64,000 nt of DNA from contig NC_092045.1 in assembly GCF_003086295.3 (NCBI RefSeq), positions 19,637,758 through 19,701,757 of the forward strand, read 5' to 3'. The notes under the pieces are model-generated. The model did not search any database, was not told the DNA's origin, and was given only the letters and a program-made list of their open reading frames with translations. Numbering within the stretch: position 1 is the stretch's first letter; the number at the start of each line of letters is the position of its first letter. Both the position numbers and the translations under genes were made by a program. Source of the DNA: Arachis hypogaea (taxonomy: Eukaryota > Streptophyta > Magnoliopsida > Fabales > Fabaceae). Shown here in pieces: positions 34,120 to 46,319 of this stretch.

Positions 34120-34272
34120 GAAATCTTATTGACATTTTCTACCACTTCTGCAGCAATAGTAGCTGATGCCTTCACTTTTACTAATCTTCACTACACGCGT
34201 CCCAACCCGCTGCAGCCACCACACTTCCTCATATGAAGAAACAAATTGCAATCCTCATAGTAGCATGACTTT

Positions 34273-35931
34273 GGGAAAATGCTACTGTGTAGAAGTAAAT
34301 TTTTTTTCTCATCAACTGAAATGTGGTGGAAGTAGAAGAAGGAAAACGTGTATGTATTGATTTTTATTTGACTTGATAAGTGCTATAGTATTGTAGAATT
34401 AACATGAAATATGGGTTATTAGGCTAAGTTATACTTAATTAATTAGGGTTAGTTTTACATATAATATGATGATTTTTTATTTAGATATTTTTTGTCTAAA
34501 ACATATCAATTTTTGAGAAGAAATGGGCTAAGTTTAAGTTATGGAAGGTAATTTTATTTTCATTTATAAACGTGACAATACATTTAATTTTATAATTAAC
34601 CCATATTTTGAATGTTTGTGGGTATAGTGTGTTTTGAGAATATAATATTTGTAGTGTTAAATTATTGTGTATTTCTTTTATAGTTAAATTATTTAATTAA
34701 ATATTATTATTAATAAAATTATTTATTTAAACGTAACTTTTCTACGTTACAAATAATTTTAAATTTAAAAAATTTTAAATTTCAAATTTTTAATTTCAAA
34801 TTTTAAAATTAGTTCTGCTCATTTTTTATTTCAAATTTTATAATTTTACAATATATTAATAATTTCAAATTTTAAATTTGAGACTTATTTGTTAATTAAA
34901 AAATTATAAACTAACATCAATTTTGATAAATCCTAACCTATGTTATAAATTTTTTCATCTGAAATTTTTTTTTCAAATATTTTTATTTTTAAATTTGTAA
35001 AATAACGTAAAAATAATAAAATAATAAAGTTATATTTTTTATTACTTTTATGTTTTTAATAAAATTTTTAAAATAAAAATATATTCATAAAATCAACTAA
35101 ATTACCAACTTTAATCCCTAAACCTTACGCCTTAAATCCTAAATTCTTAAAAACATATCCTAAATTCTAACTCCAAATCTAAAATGCATCAATGCTAAAC
35201 CATAAACTTTTAATTATAAACCCTAAACACTCAATAGATGGAGTGTTATTGAAAAAACGGCAGTGAAAATTTTTAAAACACAGGTTAGGATTTATTAAAG
35301 TTGATGTTAGTTTGTAATTTTTTAAATTAACAAATAAGCCTCAAATTTAAAATTTGAAATTATCAATATATTATGAATTACAAAATTTGAAATAAAAAAT
35401 GTAGTATAACTAATTTTAAAATTTGAAATTAAAAAAAGTTAAAATTTTTTAAATTTAAAATTATTTGTAACATAGAAAAGTTAAGTTTAAATAAATAATT
35501 TTATTAATAATAGTTTTTTAATTAAATAATTTAATTGTAAAAGAAACACACAATAATTTAATACTACAAACATCTTATTCCCAAAACATACTATACCCAC
35601 AAACATTTAAAACATGGGTTAATTACAAAATTAAATGTATTGTCATGTTTAAAAATGAAAAAAAATTACCTTCCATAACTTAAGCCTCTCCAAATAACTA
35701 ATCATCATATTATATGCAAAAAAATCCAAATAAATAATCATCATATTATATGCAAAACTAACCTTAATTAATTAAGCATAATTTGGCCTACATTTCATGT
35801 CAATTCTGCAATACTACATCACTTATCGGGGGGCAAGTAGGGACTAATGCAAACACGTATTTTTTTTTTTTGCTTTCACCACATTTCAGCAGGCGAGGAA
35901 AAAAATTTGCTTCCGTACCGTAGCATTACCC
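34273..35931. mobile_element. Mutator-like foldback element, 1.66 kb, 9-bp TSD
   Basis: The left end GGGAAAATGCTAC and the complement of the right end GTAGCATTACCC pair. Complementarity extends, with interruptions, through ~690-bp arms around a short centre (about 34970-35250). Flanking 9-mers CATGACTTT (34264-34272) and CATGAATTT (35932-35940) differ at one base, fitting a Mutator-type target duplication. It has no ORF. The right arm carries an extra ~50-bp stretch (around 35810-35860) absent from the left. Confidence 0.85.
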
Positions 35932-35940
35932 CATGAATTT

Positions 35941-36234
35941 TGTAGTTTTTATCAATCCTTACAATTGTTGATGTTTTATGTTTATATTTTTCAAATGTTT
36001 GATAAAATATCTCCCTTAATTTTAGAGTAGATTTTTATTCTTAGTTTGAGCGATCTTAAATTATTAATGTTCAAATTAATTGATAATTTAAAAATGTTAA
36101 TTAATCTTGTTTTTATTGTTAGTTAACCTTTTACTAAATTCAATTAGTAAGTTAGTTAGAACTTATAAATTAATGTTAATTAAGCCTAATTAACTTTCTT
36201 CATTGGAGACCACCACTATGAACCCTTCTTAGTA
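35941..36234. other. AT-rich spacer, nothing recognised
   Basis: No supported feature. Confidence 0.5.
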
Positions 36235-37250
36235 AAGTTATAAAAATTGGACCGACCTGAGCTGCCGAACCGAAAAATCATTGAACTGACCTCAAGATTG
36301 GTTTGAGTTAAGCATATGACCAGAGAATGATAAGAATCGGAATAAACAGGTTTGACCCGGCCTATTTTATTCAAAATCAGTAAACTGGCGGGTTTTTAAA
36401 AGAGATCCAGTTCTAAATTAAACTTTTTTGAAAAAAATAAAAAAAGAACCCCAATATTCAAAGAAGCACCCTCTAACCTACTCTTTCACACTCGCAATAT
36501 TAAAATATCATAGAGACAGAACTCAAAGCCCCAACCTTCTCTGTAGCTGCCTCTCGCCGACCCCCTTTCATCGCTGTGTATTCGTGTCTTCCTCTGTGTT
36601 GCCATGCCGCTCGCGTCTTCTTCTGCATCACCGCATTGCTCGCATCTTCCTCTGCAACATCGCGCCCTTCGCGTCTTCCACGGTGCTTCGCCATGGCTCA
36701 ATTCTCTATTTTTCTCTTCTCTGCGTGCGTCCAAGGTGAGTTTTTTTATTTTTCTAGTTATTCAATCATTAATTTTTAATGATTTGATTATTTGGGTGAA
36801 TGTTGCTGCTAATCGTGTTTTAATGTAGCTGTAATAGTTTTTTTTGCTAATTTTCACCTTCTCTGCCTCGTGCTTCCGTTGGCTTTGGTTCTGCGATCAG
36901 AATACTGTGGTATTTTATTGATTTTGCTTCTAAATTTCTATAGATGTAAGCTTTTATTTTATTTTTCTTTCCAATATAATGTAGAATAGATAAATTGATG
37001 TTAATTGGAATTTATATAAAATAACACTTGATAACAAATTTGAAAGCAATCGGAATTTGTATATAAATTGTTTCCATTTTAATATAAGTTTAAAATAGAA
37101 ATATGACGCTAATTGGAATTTGTAAGGACTACATGATTGTTGTTGTTTTAATACTTGATTATTGATGTTTTAATGTAAGTTTAATACTTGATTGATGTTG
37201 TTTTAATATAGATTTAATATTTGATTGTTACTCTTATTTAATTATTTTAA
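36235..37250 (+). other. Repeat-derived segment with UTR-like exon and splice donor
   Basis: It begins with GACCGACC/GAACCGAAAA-type sequence like the ends of hAT-related MITEs (36250-36400), then becomes CT-rich and GC-richer (36470-36730). A short frame starting MAQFSIFL at 36692 ends at CAAG|GTGAGT (about 36735), a good plant splice donor. It resembles a captured first exon plus intron, but I cannot identify the gene. After about 36830 nothing is recognised until the CACTA end. Confidence 0.4.
36582..36697 (+). repeat. 29-bp tandem repeat, four units
   Basis: Units starting TCGYGTCTTC at 36582, 36611, 36640 and 36669 are each exactly 29 bp and partly diverged. Because 29 is not a multiple of three, the repeats do not encode a repeated peptide. 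Confidence 0.8.
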
Positions 37251-37269
37251 CCACTACAAGAAAAATACT

Positions 37270-37540
37270 GAGTGTCGTCAGATTAATCAAATAAATCTAT
37301 CGTTGCAAATATTATCGTCGGATTTACCGTTGTCTTTGGATTGACGGTATAAATCTTGCCCGAAACTGTTTATCGGCGGATATATTTTGTTTGACGTTAA
37401 TTATTGACGGATTTTCCGTTGGTCTTTTCAATGGATTTGACGAGATTGTGTTGATGGTTACCGTCGGATACATCTGACGATAACTTTGGGCGCCAAGTTA
37501 TCATTAGATTTATCCGACGGTAAATCCTACGGTAATGTTA
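37270..37540. repeat. CACTA subterminal repeats
   Basis: Multiple short direct and inverted copies of GTCGGATTTACCGT/GACGGTAAATC are present. In CACTA elements such motifs are binding sites for the TNPA-type protein. Confidence 0.65.
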
Positions 37541-37736
37541 ATTTTATTTTTTAAATTTTTTGGACACGGTTAAGCCATAATTAGTAAACTCTTATTAACA
37601 AAATTGTTAGCAGAAATTTAAAGCTGCCAAAATCAACAAATTAGTTTATTAAAAGATAAATAGTCTAAATAAAATAAAATGTTACAAATGTAGAATATAA
37701 TGAAGTAGCCAAACAAAAATGCATAAAACCTTAAAC

Positions 37737-40122
37737 TTAGAGATTCCGGTAATCTTCGTCGTCGTCGGCGTCGTGGTCCCCCTGCTGAGGAGGTAGAGTA
37801 GGTGCTGCCGTCGGTACCCCACCAGTAGTGTTACCGCTGGAACTAGCAGCGCTACTGTCTCTAGCATACATCTACTGGTTGTACTCCTCCATCTGCTGCT
37901 ACCGTTCGAGGTGCTCCAGCTTCTCCGTTAGGTCCGAGATGACGACAAAGCGTGCAAGAATATCTCGATATCTTTTCTCAGACTGCTCTGCCTGCTGGTG
38001 CAGCTCCTGTGTTAGCTTCTGCACCTCCTCCCTCAAGTCAACAACTTCCTGAGGATTAGCAGGGTTGGTGGCAGAGGCAGAAGAAGCCACCAACGCGAAG
38101 GAGCGGAGGTCATTGGCGAAGAACGATCCCACCCGAAGTGGTGATTCTTGTGGGGTTTAAAGATGGTCTCACGCTAAATCCTATCAGGATCTACCACTAA
38201 GGTTTCAGAGCTGGCTTTGTCGGCCCCACTAGGCAATTGAGATTTCTGGGTCGCAGTTTCCAACCTCTGTGTGTACTCCTCCTACGTTACACACATTAGT
38301 TGTGATTAGGATAATAGTTAAATAATTGACTTTAAACCAAATAAAGTTAAAATTTAGGATTAATTTAAACTAATATAATGGGTTGCAGGCTGCTCGTCAG
38401 CAAATTTCTCCTTGTTTGCCTTCAAAGTATAGGTATACTTGATGGTCTCCGCCAGTGTCGCCTCACGATCTAACGACTTAGACTACAAATTAATATATCA
38501 ACCAAATAATAAAATAAACAAATAAATTAAATAATGACAAACAAATATATATGAACCAAACTATAGAAAATCTTTATTATAATTTTGAAAATATAATTTT
38601 AATTTTTTCTATTTCACTAAAAATTTTATAAAAATTTTGACAGAGTCTCTCCTAAAATTCAGACTTAACCACCTTTGAGGGGTTCCATCCAAATCAAATA
38701 TCCATCAACCCTTCTCAACTTATTAATTTTTTTCAATCATTATTAAGGTAACATATAAACAACTCAATCATTACTGATATAGTCAAGCATTTTTCAAATA
38801 ATTTCAGCAATAGAAATTAGCAAATAACCCAATAATCCAACTTCTTTCAGCAATCTCAGAGTCTAATCTAACTTATCCTAACCACCTAAATCCACTAAAA
38901 TAGAAAATTAAACTAACTAAACTCTACGAACTAATTAGTTAACTTGATAATAAAAAAGGAAATTAAACCAACGAGCAGTTCTATATCAACTCAGCTCAAT
39001 TTATTTCATTAAGGACTATATAAGTATATATCAATAGAACAAGGCTAACACTAAAGATCATATTCAAAACAAGAATGCTTATAAATCAATTACATTCTTA
39101 TAAAATAAATGAAGAAATTAAAAAACTAATTCAAGTAAGTACTAAAACATTAAACAATGTCAAAATTCTTACCAGTCTATTCCTCGTTTTTATGAAGGTC
39201 CTCGACCCACCCGTATACATCGATAACCTAGGCGAAGTCCTGGTAGCGACATTCGTCAAACGGCAATAGTTGAATCTATCGTTATCTCTAAAATAGGCCT
39301 TCAGTTCACGCTTGATGTTTGGACAGATCCAGGATGTCTGGTGGTCTTTCCCCTGACGAACATTACTCATCATCTGCTGAAGTCATTTAGCTGTCTGGTG
39401 GTCATAGATCTTCATGATCATGACATTGTATTCTGCATCCCACATGAATTTTAACTGCACACAGTGATTCACCAAGATTAGTCAGTCAGAATAAAATACA
39501 GTTCAAATACAGTTAAATAATTTAAACTAAATTGGGTTCTTACCACCCACTTCTGAAACCAATAGTTTTTTATCTCAGCTAGAATCTGCGTATAGGTCAG
39601 CCACGGGTGGTCGTACATAAACTTAATGACCTCAGATATCTCCTGTGTACAAGCATTGGGATTTGGTGCAAACCTGTCAAAGAAAAAAAAATCTCACATT
39701 AACAAACACATAAGATAAACAAACTTAAGGTAAACAAACTTAATATAAACAAATTTAAGATAAACAAACTTAATATTAAAAAATTGAATTCTCGATTGCA
39801 TGCAATCGGGCCAAATTGTCAACTGGTTGACGGGCGGTGGTGGAGGGACATCCTACTCGGGGGCATCGGAGGAATCACCCACAGCGGGTTTTGTCGACGT
39901 CGTCGCTGCATCTGTAGGGGGCGTAGCAAAAGGAGGCATCTAGTTTGAGTTTGGGACCATGATGAATTACTGGTCTGATGGATTCGCTTGTGATGTCACA
40001 GGGGTCGACGGGGTAGCTGGGATAGAGGGCGATGATTGGGTAGCCCTGGGAGATTCAGTGGAGGCTCGCCCTCTACCACGACCACGTGACCCACTTGACC
40101 TACCTCTACTACCTATCGTCAT
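37737..40122 (-). pseudogene. CACTA accessory transposase gene (Transposase_24-type)
   Basis: The start at 40122 gives an Arg/Gly/Ser-rich N-terminus (MTIGSRGRSSGSRGRGR). The Transposase_24-type core is spread over exons: an IKFMYDHPWLTY block near 39620, MSNVRQGKDHQTSWICPNIKRELKAYF near 39370-39290, and RTSPRLSMYTGGSRTFIKTR near 39220. An exon at about 38385-38485 reads SLDREATLAETIKYTYTL. A C-terminal coiled coil (VDLREEVQKLTQELHQQAEQ, about 38040) and an acidic tail end in DEDYRNL before a stop at 37737. AT-rich introns separate the pieces. Stops at probable Gln and Arg codons (for example near 39957, 39943 and 39387) inactivate it. TNPA-like proteins bind subterminal repeats. Confidence 0.75.
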
Positions 40123-40374
40123 GTTTGTACAACGAATATATTAATAACATAACAAACACTAATAAATAATAACATAAAAAACTCTAGAAATAACAAATAA
40201 TTCTAAAAGTGTTTTAGTTTAATAAATTAAAAAAAGAAAAGAAAAATTACATAGTTTTTTATTTTCAAAATGATTAAATTAGAATGACTAAGTGTTTTAG
40301 TTAGTTTAACAATCTAACAAGTGCCTATAGAGCAATAAAGCACTAATTGCAAAGAATTTTTTTTTCATAAAAAC

Positions 40375-40834
40375 TGTTCATACCCTGCCCCGAGTTCTAA
40401 GCTGGAACCCAGGGTGGCAAAAGGACCGACTTCAGGAATGACCCTCCAGTTGGTAGCTGACCTCTTCTAAGGGGTCGAACGCCAAATAAAGAGCCTAAAG
40501 CTTAAAGCATCTAATGTGGCAAGCAGCGACCAAAAGGATAAAACCCCCAAAGATATGAGATAAGATAAGATTATCGCCCTCAGGATAATCGCCACTCTCT
40601 GCTATAAATACACTGGAGCCCTCAGATATAACTCATATTCTACTCTACCAAAAACCTGCTTAAAGCCCTTACAAACTTAAGCATCGGAGTCTCTTACAAA
40701 TACCACCACCAATCTTCTCACGAGGAACTCAGAATAGGTGGCACCTCGACACTAACAAGTCAGACACTGCCACTTGAAGGGATCTGGACCTCACGTTCAA
40801 ACCTGACCCAACGTTTTAGGTAACTCTTGAAACA
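40375..40834 (+). repeat. Element A 5' LTR (Tat-type Gypsy)
   Basis: The LTR begins TGTTCATACCC and ends GAAACA, directly before a TGGCGCC primer site. CTATAAATACACTGG (about 40602) is a TATA box. It shares its layout and many blocks with the solo LTR at 43376-43853. Confidence 0.88.
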
Positions 40835-40835
40835 T

Positions 40836-40853
40836 TGGCGCCTTTGTCGGGGA
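40836..40853 (+). promoter_or_regulatory. Element A primer-binding site
   Basis: TGGCGCCTTTGTCGGGGA starts one base after the LTR. This is the primer-site type shared by Tat and Athila Gypsy elements. Confidence 0.8.
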
Positions 40854-40875
40854 ACTTGGAAGTCATCTCACGACC

Positions 40876-42233
40876 ATGGCGGATAGACAACCCGACGATG
40901 GTCATGTAGCATCTGAACCAAATGAGGGGGCACAAACGGAGGACCACAACGTCGTGCTCCCCCCTCCACCACCACACCACGGGAAAACTCCCAAGAGAAA
41001 TCTCACCCAAAGAAAATTCAATCTGACGCACGCTATCCTGAGGGGGGAAAGACACCCCCAGCGGCGGAAATATTGAACATAGTCCATGAATAGCAAGATT
41101 GCTTGAGACAACTTGAGTGCGAAGCGAAACGACAGCGAGATTCCGAAAGGGAGCTAAGAGGAGAGGCCCGGCGGCGTAGAGAACTAGAATAGAAAGTCCA
41201 AAAGATGGAAACCGACCTCCAAACCCGGATCACGCGCCCAAGTCGGGACGAAAGCCCCTTAGGAGGGCAAGACCTGTTCACTGAAGAAATCATGAAAGCC
41301 AAGGTCCCCAGAAGTTTCAAGCCACCCGACATGTACCTCTACAACAGGACATCTAACCCAAGCCACCACCTTAGCAACTTTAGGAGCCGAATGTACCCAG
41401 AGGATGCCTTCGACGAGACTCGCTGCAAAGCCTTTTCTACAACCTTAACAAAGGCTGCCATGAAGTGGTTTGATGGACTACCCCCTAGATCGGTCACTAG
41501 CTTTGATGACCTGGCCAGGAAATTCCTGACAAGATTTTTCATCCAATAGGACAAGACAAAGCATGCTCCGAGCTTGCTAGGAATAAAATTAGGAGACAAG
41601 AAAAGTCTTTGAGATTACATAGAAAGATTCAACAAAGCTTGCTTGGAAATCCAGAGTCTGCCAACAGAGGCAACGATTATGGGGTTGGTCAACGGCCTGA
41701 AAGAAGGGCCGTTTAGCCAGTCCATATCCAAGTGACACCCGTCCTCTCTAAATGAAGTACAGAAAAGGACAAAAAAGTACATCAACATGGAAGAAAATTC
41801 CCGGTTAAGAGAAACCACTTAAAAATCCAACCTACCATATTCACCTCGGGATAGAGAGTGAGAGCCCAAGAAAAAAGAAGAGCCAGGCTCAGAGAAACTC
41901 CGAAAGTACCACAACTACACTCCCCTAAGGGTCTCCCTAGTAGGCGTCTACTAAGAAATATGTCACACAAAGAAGATCCCAACACCCCGCCCGATCAAAC
42001 ACAAAAAGGGTAGAAGCCGGACCAAGTACTATGAATACCATAAACTCTATGGACATTCCACCAACGAGTGTTACGACCTAAAGAACGTCGTAGAAAAGTT
42101 GGCCAGGTAGGGTCGGCTTGACAGGTACTTAGTTGACAGGTCGGACGACCCGCAGAGACAAAGAAGGGAAGAAGAGAAAGGACGAAAAGGGGACCAAAAG
42201 CTTACAAAAAAATGCTACAATGAAAGCCTTAGC
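40876..42233 (+). pseudogene. Gag of element A (broken)
   Basis: An ATG at 40876 opens a short hydrophilic N-terminus with a Pro run. After frame changes, 41205-41549 encodes the capsid-like Retrotrans_gag domain, with the KVPRSFKPPDMYLYNRTSNPS start and the MKWFDGLPPRSVTSFDDLARKF block. A degenerate zinc-knuckle region with YYEYHKLYGHSTNECYDLK follows at about 42030-42085. Gag would form the virus-like particle. At least two frame changes and several stops are present. Confidence 0.82.
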
Positions 42234-43370
42234 TTGAAGACTAACTCAAGCGGAAAAGAAGTCAACACCATCGAATTGAGAGGCCCCCGAGTTCATGAAG
42301 AATTGCCCCCCAGACCTGAGGGCAAAATCGAAGAAGTCCAAATCGGGAAAACTCTCGATAAAACAACAAGCATAGGAGAAAACTTAAAAGAGAACCTAAA
42401 GGAGCAGCTTATCGACATGCTAAGGTGAAACTCTGACCTTTTTGCTTGGAAAGCTTCCGACATTACTGGCATAGACCCCGACCTAATGTGTCGTAAGCTC
42501 GCGGTATACCCAGGCTCCCGACCTGTTCAACAGAAGCGCAGAAAGCTCGGACCCGAGAAGACACAGGTCGTGGAGGAACAAGTACATGCCTTACTGGAGG
42601 CAAGGTTCATAAGATAGGTATCCACTTTGGCTAGCCAACATTACATTGGTAAAAAATCCAAACGGAAAGTTGAGAATGTGCATGGACTACACCGACCTTA
42701 ACAAAGCCTGCCCCAAAGACCCCTATCCACTGCAAAGCATCGACTAGTTTATAAGTACCTCTCCTTCATGGACGTTTACTCGAGATACAACTAAATCCCG
42801 ATGCACACGCCCGGCCAGGAGAAGACCTCATTCATAAACCCAAAGGCAAACTACTACTACGTAGTAATGCCTTTTGGACTAAAGAACGCAGGGGATACGT
42901 ATCAACGAGTGATGAATAAGGTATTCTCTGCCCACATAGGAAAACTAATGGAGATTTATGTGGACGACATGCTCTTAAAAACTCAAGAGGATGAAGCACT
43001 GCTATCCGACCTCTCTGAGGTGTTTTCCACCATAAGAAAACTTGAGAAGAGATTAAATCCCACAAAATACACCTTCACGGTAGAAGCTGAAAAATTCCTG
43101 TGGTTTATGCTGACCCAAGGGGGCATAGAAGCAAACCCAGACAAGTGACGAGCTATACTCCGCATGAAAAGGCTGATTGCTTGAAAGAGGTACAGTAGCT
43201 GAACGGAAGACTGGCAGACATATCTAGGTTTTTAGCTGGAGCAGCCCTAAGGTCACTCCCCTTCTATTCAATCCTAAGGAAGGGAAAACTATTCGAGTGG
43301 ACCTCGAAGTGCGAAAAGGCCTTCCAAGACTTCAAAGCATTTATGGGACAACCATCCATTCTCACCAAAC
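42234..43370 (+). pseudogene. RT region of element A; protease domain absent
   Basis: Gag passes straight into the linker upstream of RT (EVNTIELRGPRVHEELPPRP, 42255-42315) with no D-S/T-G protease motif, so the protease segment seems deleted. The RT has the FSFMDVYSRYN region, MPFGLKNAGDTYQRVMN and YVDD (42957-42968), in the open frame 42801-43148 with stops on either side. The connection domain continues to the TSD at 43371, where a solo LTR interrupts it. Confidence 0.85.
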
Positions 43371-43375
43371 CTACC

Positions 43376-43853
43376 TGTTTATACCCTGGACCGAGCTGTA
43401 CGGTTCGGGTTGGTTGACGTCAAAACGACCGTCTTCTTGTAAAGATTGGTCATCACCGATCTCTTCGTAAAGAACTCGAACAAACTCGCCATTAAGGCCT
43501 AAACAGGCCCAAAGTTGAGGATTACAACCTCACTAAAGGCGGCTGGCCAAAAGATAAGTGATCTCACCCACAAAAGATAAGATAAGATAACTAACTTATC
43601 TTAAGGAAGGTCACTCCACACTACTATAAATACACTGGATCACCCAGATATAACTCATACTCTGATTCTACACTAAAAACCTGCCTAAAGCCTGTGCTAA
43701 CTTAAGCATCAGAGTCTCTTGTAGGTACCACCACCCTCCGGTGACCAAGGATCAGTAGCATCTCAAGATCCAGCAAGTTGGACCCAACATCTCCGATCAC
43801 ACCCGAAGATCTCGTCCGAGATCGGCCTTCAGTTTCAGGTAACCCTCGGAACA
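43376..43853 (+). mobile_element. Solo LTR of the element-A family
   Basis: TGTTTATACCC...GGAACA spans 478 bp and resembles A's own 5' LTR, including CTATAAATACACTGG (about 43622). It is flanked by CTACC on both sides (43371-43375 and 43854-43858). No internal sequence accompanies it. It is therefore the product of LTR-LTR recombination after a sibling copy inserted into A's pol gene. Confidence 0.93.
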
Positions 43854-43858
43854 CTACC

Positions 43859-44211
43859 AAAGGAGAAGAACTCGTGATGTACCTAGCAGTCAACAGCCGA
43901 GCAATAGTGTTAGCCCTGGTCCAAGAAGACGAGAACGGATAACAACTCATCTACTTCGTCAGCAAAGCCCTACATGGGCTGAGATGAACTATCAGAAGAT
44001 AGAAAAATTTGCTTACGCCCTCATGCTTACCTCCCGAAGGCTCCGCCCATACTTCCAGACCTACACCATTAAGGTCTGCACAAATTAGCCAATGAAGCAT
44101 ATTCTATAGAAGACAGACCTAGAAGGGAGAATCGCACAATGGGTAGTAGAACTGTCTGAGTTCGATCTCTGATACGAAACTCGGACAGCCATTAAGTCAC
44201 AGTATTTGGCT
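43859..44211 (+). pseudogene. RNase H/connection part of element A, upstream of insertion D
   Basis: Readable blocks include MNYQKIEKFAYALMLTSRRLRPYFQ and GRIAQWVVELSEFD, the conserved end of the first RNase H. The frame runs up to KSQYLA at 44211, where element D is inserted; the next residues (DFIAEY) continue at 52804. Several stops are present. Confidence 0.85.
44207..44211 (+). repeat. Element D target-site duplication, left
   Basis: TGGCT here and at 52799-52803. Confidence 0.93.
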
Positions 44212-45479
44212 CGTAACACCCTAATATACAAATCCTTATGCTCGAGTCATAAGTCAATGATATTACGGTGGTACGACTCACGGGTGGATTTTTAATATAT
44301 AAATATAGGTAATTTCGAAGGGAATATTAATCGAGAAGCCTGAAAAGAGTACAAATAAAATCGCGAAGACGTATCACTCACGTTTCGACAACGAAAAGAT
44401 AAGACGTGAAGCCGAAGGCGATATACGAACAAGGCATAAAGGAGATTAAGAGATAGATAACAGATAGATATATATAACATAAGTAAATAGCCACTAGTCG
44501 CGACCCGCGAAGTTTAGGCCGGCTAGGGTACAGTATGAAAGTAGTTGACAACAGTACATCCTAATCTCTCCCAAAGGAAACATAAGAGCCTCTATAGGCA
44601 AGTTCTAAAAGAGTTCAACACATAATATAATCTTTTCAAAACAAAGGTGGAGAGATTCTAAGCAAAACACAAGGTAGAGAAAATAAATATCTTCGCCGTC
44701 TCTCAGACGAACCGCAGCTCACTTCTGAGCACCTGAACCTGTATCTGAAAAACAAGAGATATATACGGAATGAGAACCCCGGGCCTATGGGTTCCCAGTA
44801 CGGTAAAAGTGCCAAATAAATACAATGCACTGCAATAAAAATTCACTAAGCATCCTAAACTCCTTTTCACCAAGTATCCAGCCTAGATTCTCACTAATCC
44901 ATAAATAGGCATCTGACGTAAGGGGATACCAAATCTAGTTCATGTTACACATGTTTTCCAACTCGCTGACTCCTCCACGAATCAGACTCAGAATCATAAG
45001 CAAACCATCACCAGTTGTTCTGCCTCAGCAACTCTATATCAATACATCATACCCTCGCCTGGAGCTAGTGAAATCACATCACTGCGTCTACCCAGGGGGC
45101 TCAAATTATCTCATTCAAAAATCATCATCATCATGCAATCGCATTATCAATTCATCTCATCAAGAATAGTCCCCAACATCCACCGACACCAACATGATGG
45201 ATCTCTCAGTTGTACAAACACAAGCAAAACAGACAAGTAATACACAAATAAGGTACAAGTAGAACAAGTAGCACGTAATCAGGTAACATAGCATATATGA
45301 TATAGAAATCCAAAACAAATAGGCAAACCCAAATAATTCAAACATATGCAAATGATGTATGCCTCCCCTATGGCTGATGATATCATCTGTCGGTTATATA
45401 GCCAACCCGACATGTCGTGGTAGCTAACCATTGGACAGAAACACCCCTTGCGGAGCAAATAGGTTTGAGCTACAACCCC

Positions 45480-45960
45480 CTTGCTACTACCCGCTCAGCC
45501 CAGAGCCAGTGGAATAACCACTACTACGGCTACTACCCAGGCGGGTGTTTAAAAGCTCAACCTGGAGCGAGTGGATTCACCACTACTGCCGCTACTACCC
45601 AGACGTCACAATCTCTGACCTGGAGCAAGTGGGACGAACCACAACCCTTGCTACTGCCCAGGTATCTCAAGCATTGACCCGGAGCAAGCGGGATGAACCA
45701 CAACCCTTGCTACTGCCCAGGTATCTCAAACATATATTCATTCAATCTCAATTCATATTATCAATCCTCATTGTTATCAAATCTCAAACATTAACCTGGA
45801 GCAAGTGGGACGAACCACAACCCTTATTACTACCCAGGTATCAGAGCTACATTCATTCAAAACCCCATAATTAACTCATTTATCATAAACATCCTTTTCC
45901 GTCTCATACCCGGAGCAAGTGGACAACGCCACTGCCTACTACCCGGGGTTACACATCACA
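45480..45960 (+). repeat. Imperfect ~60-bp tandem repeats in LTR
   Basis: About six units share the core GGAGCAAGTGGGACGAACCA and end in CTACTACCCAGG or CTACTGCCCAGG (units near 45498, 45560, 45620, 45680, 45800, 45905). Only the first units remain in the right LTR, whose deletion starts within this array. Confidence 0.8.
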
Positions 45961-46319
45961 TTTCAATCATATATGCATTTATACTCAGCCATAAACAATA
46001 ATGGCTTTGCCGTGACCCGGCAATAACTCAGTCATCCGGCTCATGGTCCAATCAAGAACCATCCATTTATCAATAAATATAGCCCTTCGGCTCATGGCAT
46101 ACACGATACTCCCACCGTCATCCTCCATAACTCATATAATCATCATTGATCATCATTGATCATAACTTTCCCCCTTGCTTCACTCGCAAGTTACCACATC
46201 CCCTAGCTCCTTTCTCTTTGCTAGGCATATCATAATGATTTAATACATAAGGGGTGAGATCGGAGGCTTAGAAGTATGAGATTTGCCTTTTAAAACTCAA
46301 AAATCAACTTTGGCATGAA

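Larger units (their letters stand above)
37251..40374 (-). mobile_element. CACTA (En/Spm) transposon, one end and accessory gene
   Basis: The terminus CACTACAAGAAAAA at 37251 is the hallmark CACTA terminal inverted repeat. Subterminal copies of a CGACGGATTTACCGT-like motif fill 37270-37540. A Transposase_24-type gene is encoded on the minus strand. The opposite terminus is not present before element A begins at 40375, so A probably split the CACTA element and the rest lies to the right of the window. The main DDE transposase (TNPD-like) is not seen here. Confidence 0.8.

Noticed and set aside
36428..36828. Several overlapping plus- and minus-strand ORFs of 64-103 codons
   Set aside because: They are frames of the same CT-rich, 29-bp-repeat segment; none has a recognisable domain, and the repeat length is incompatible with a repeated peptide.
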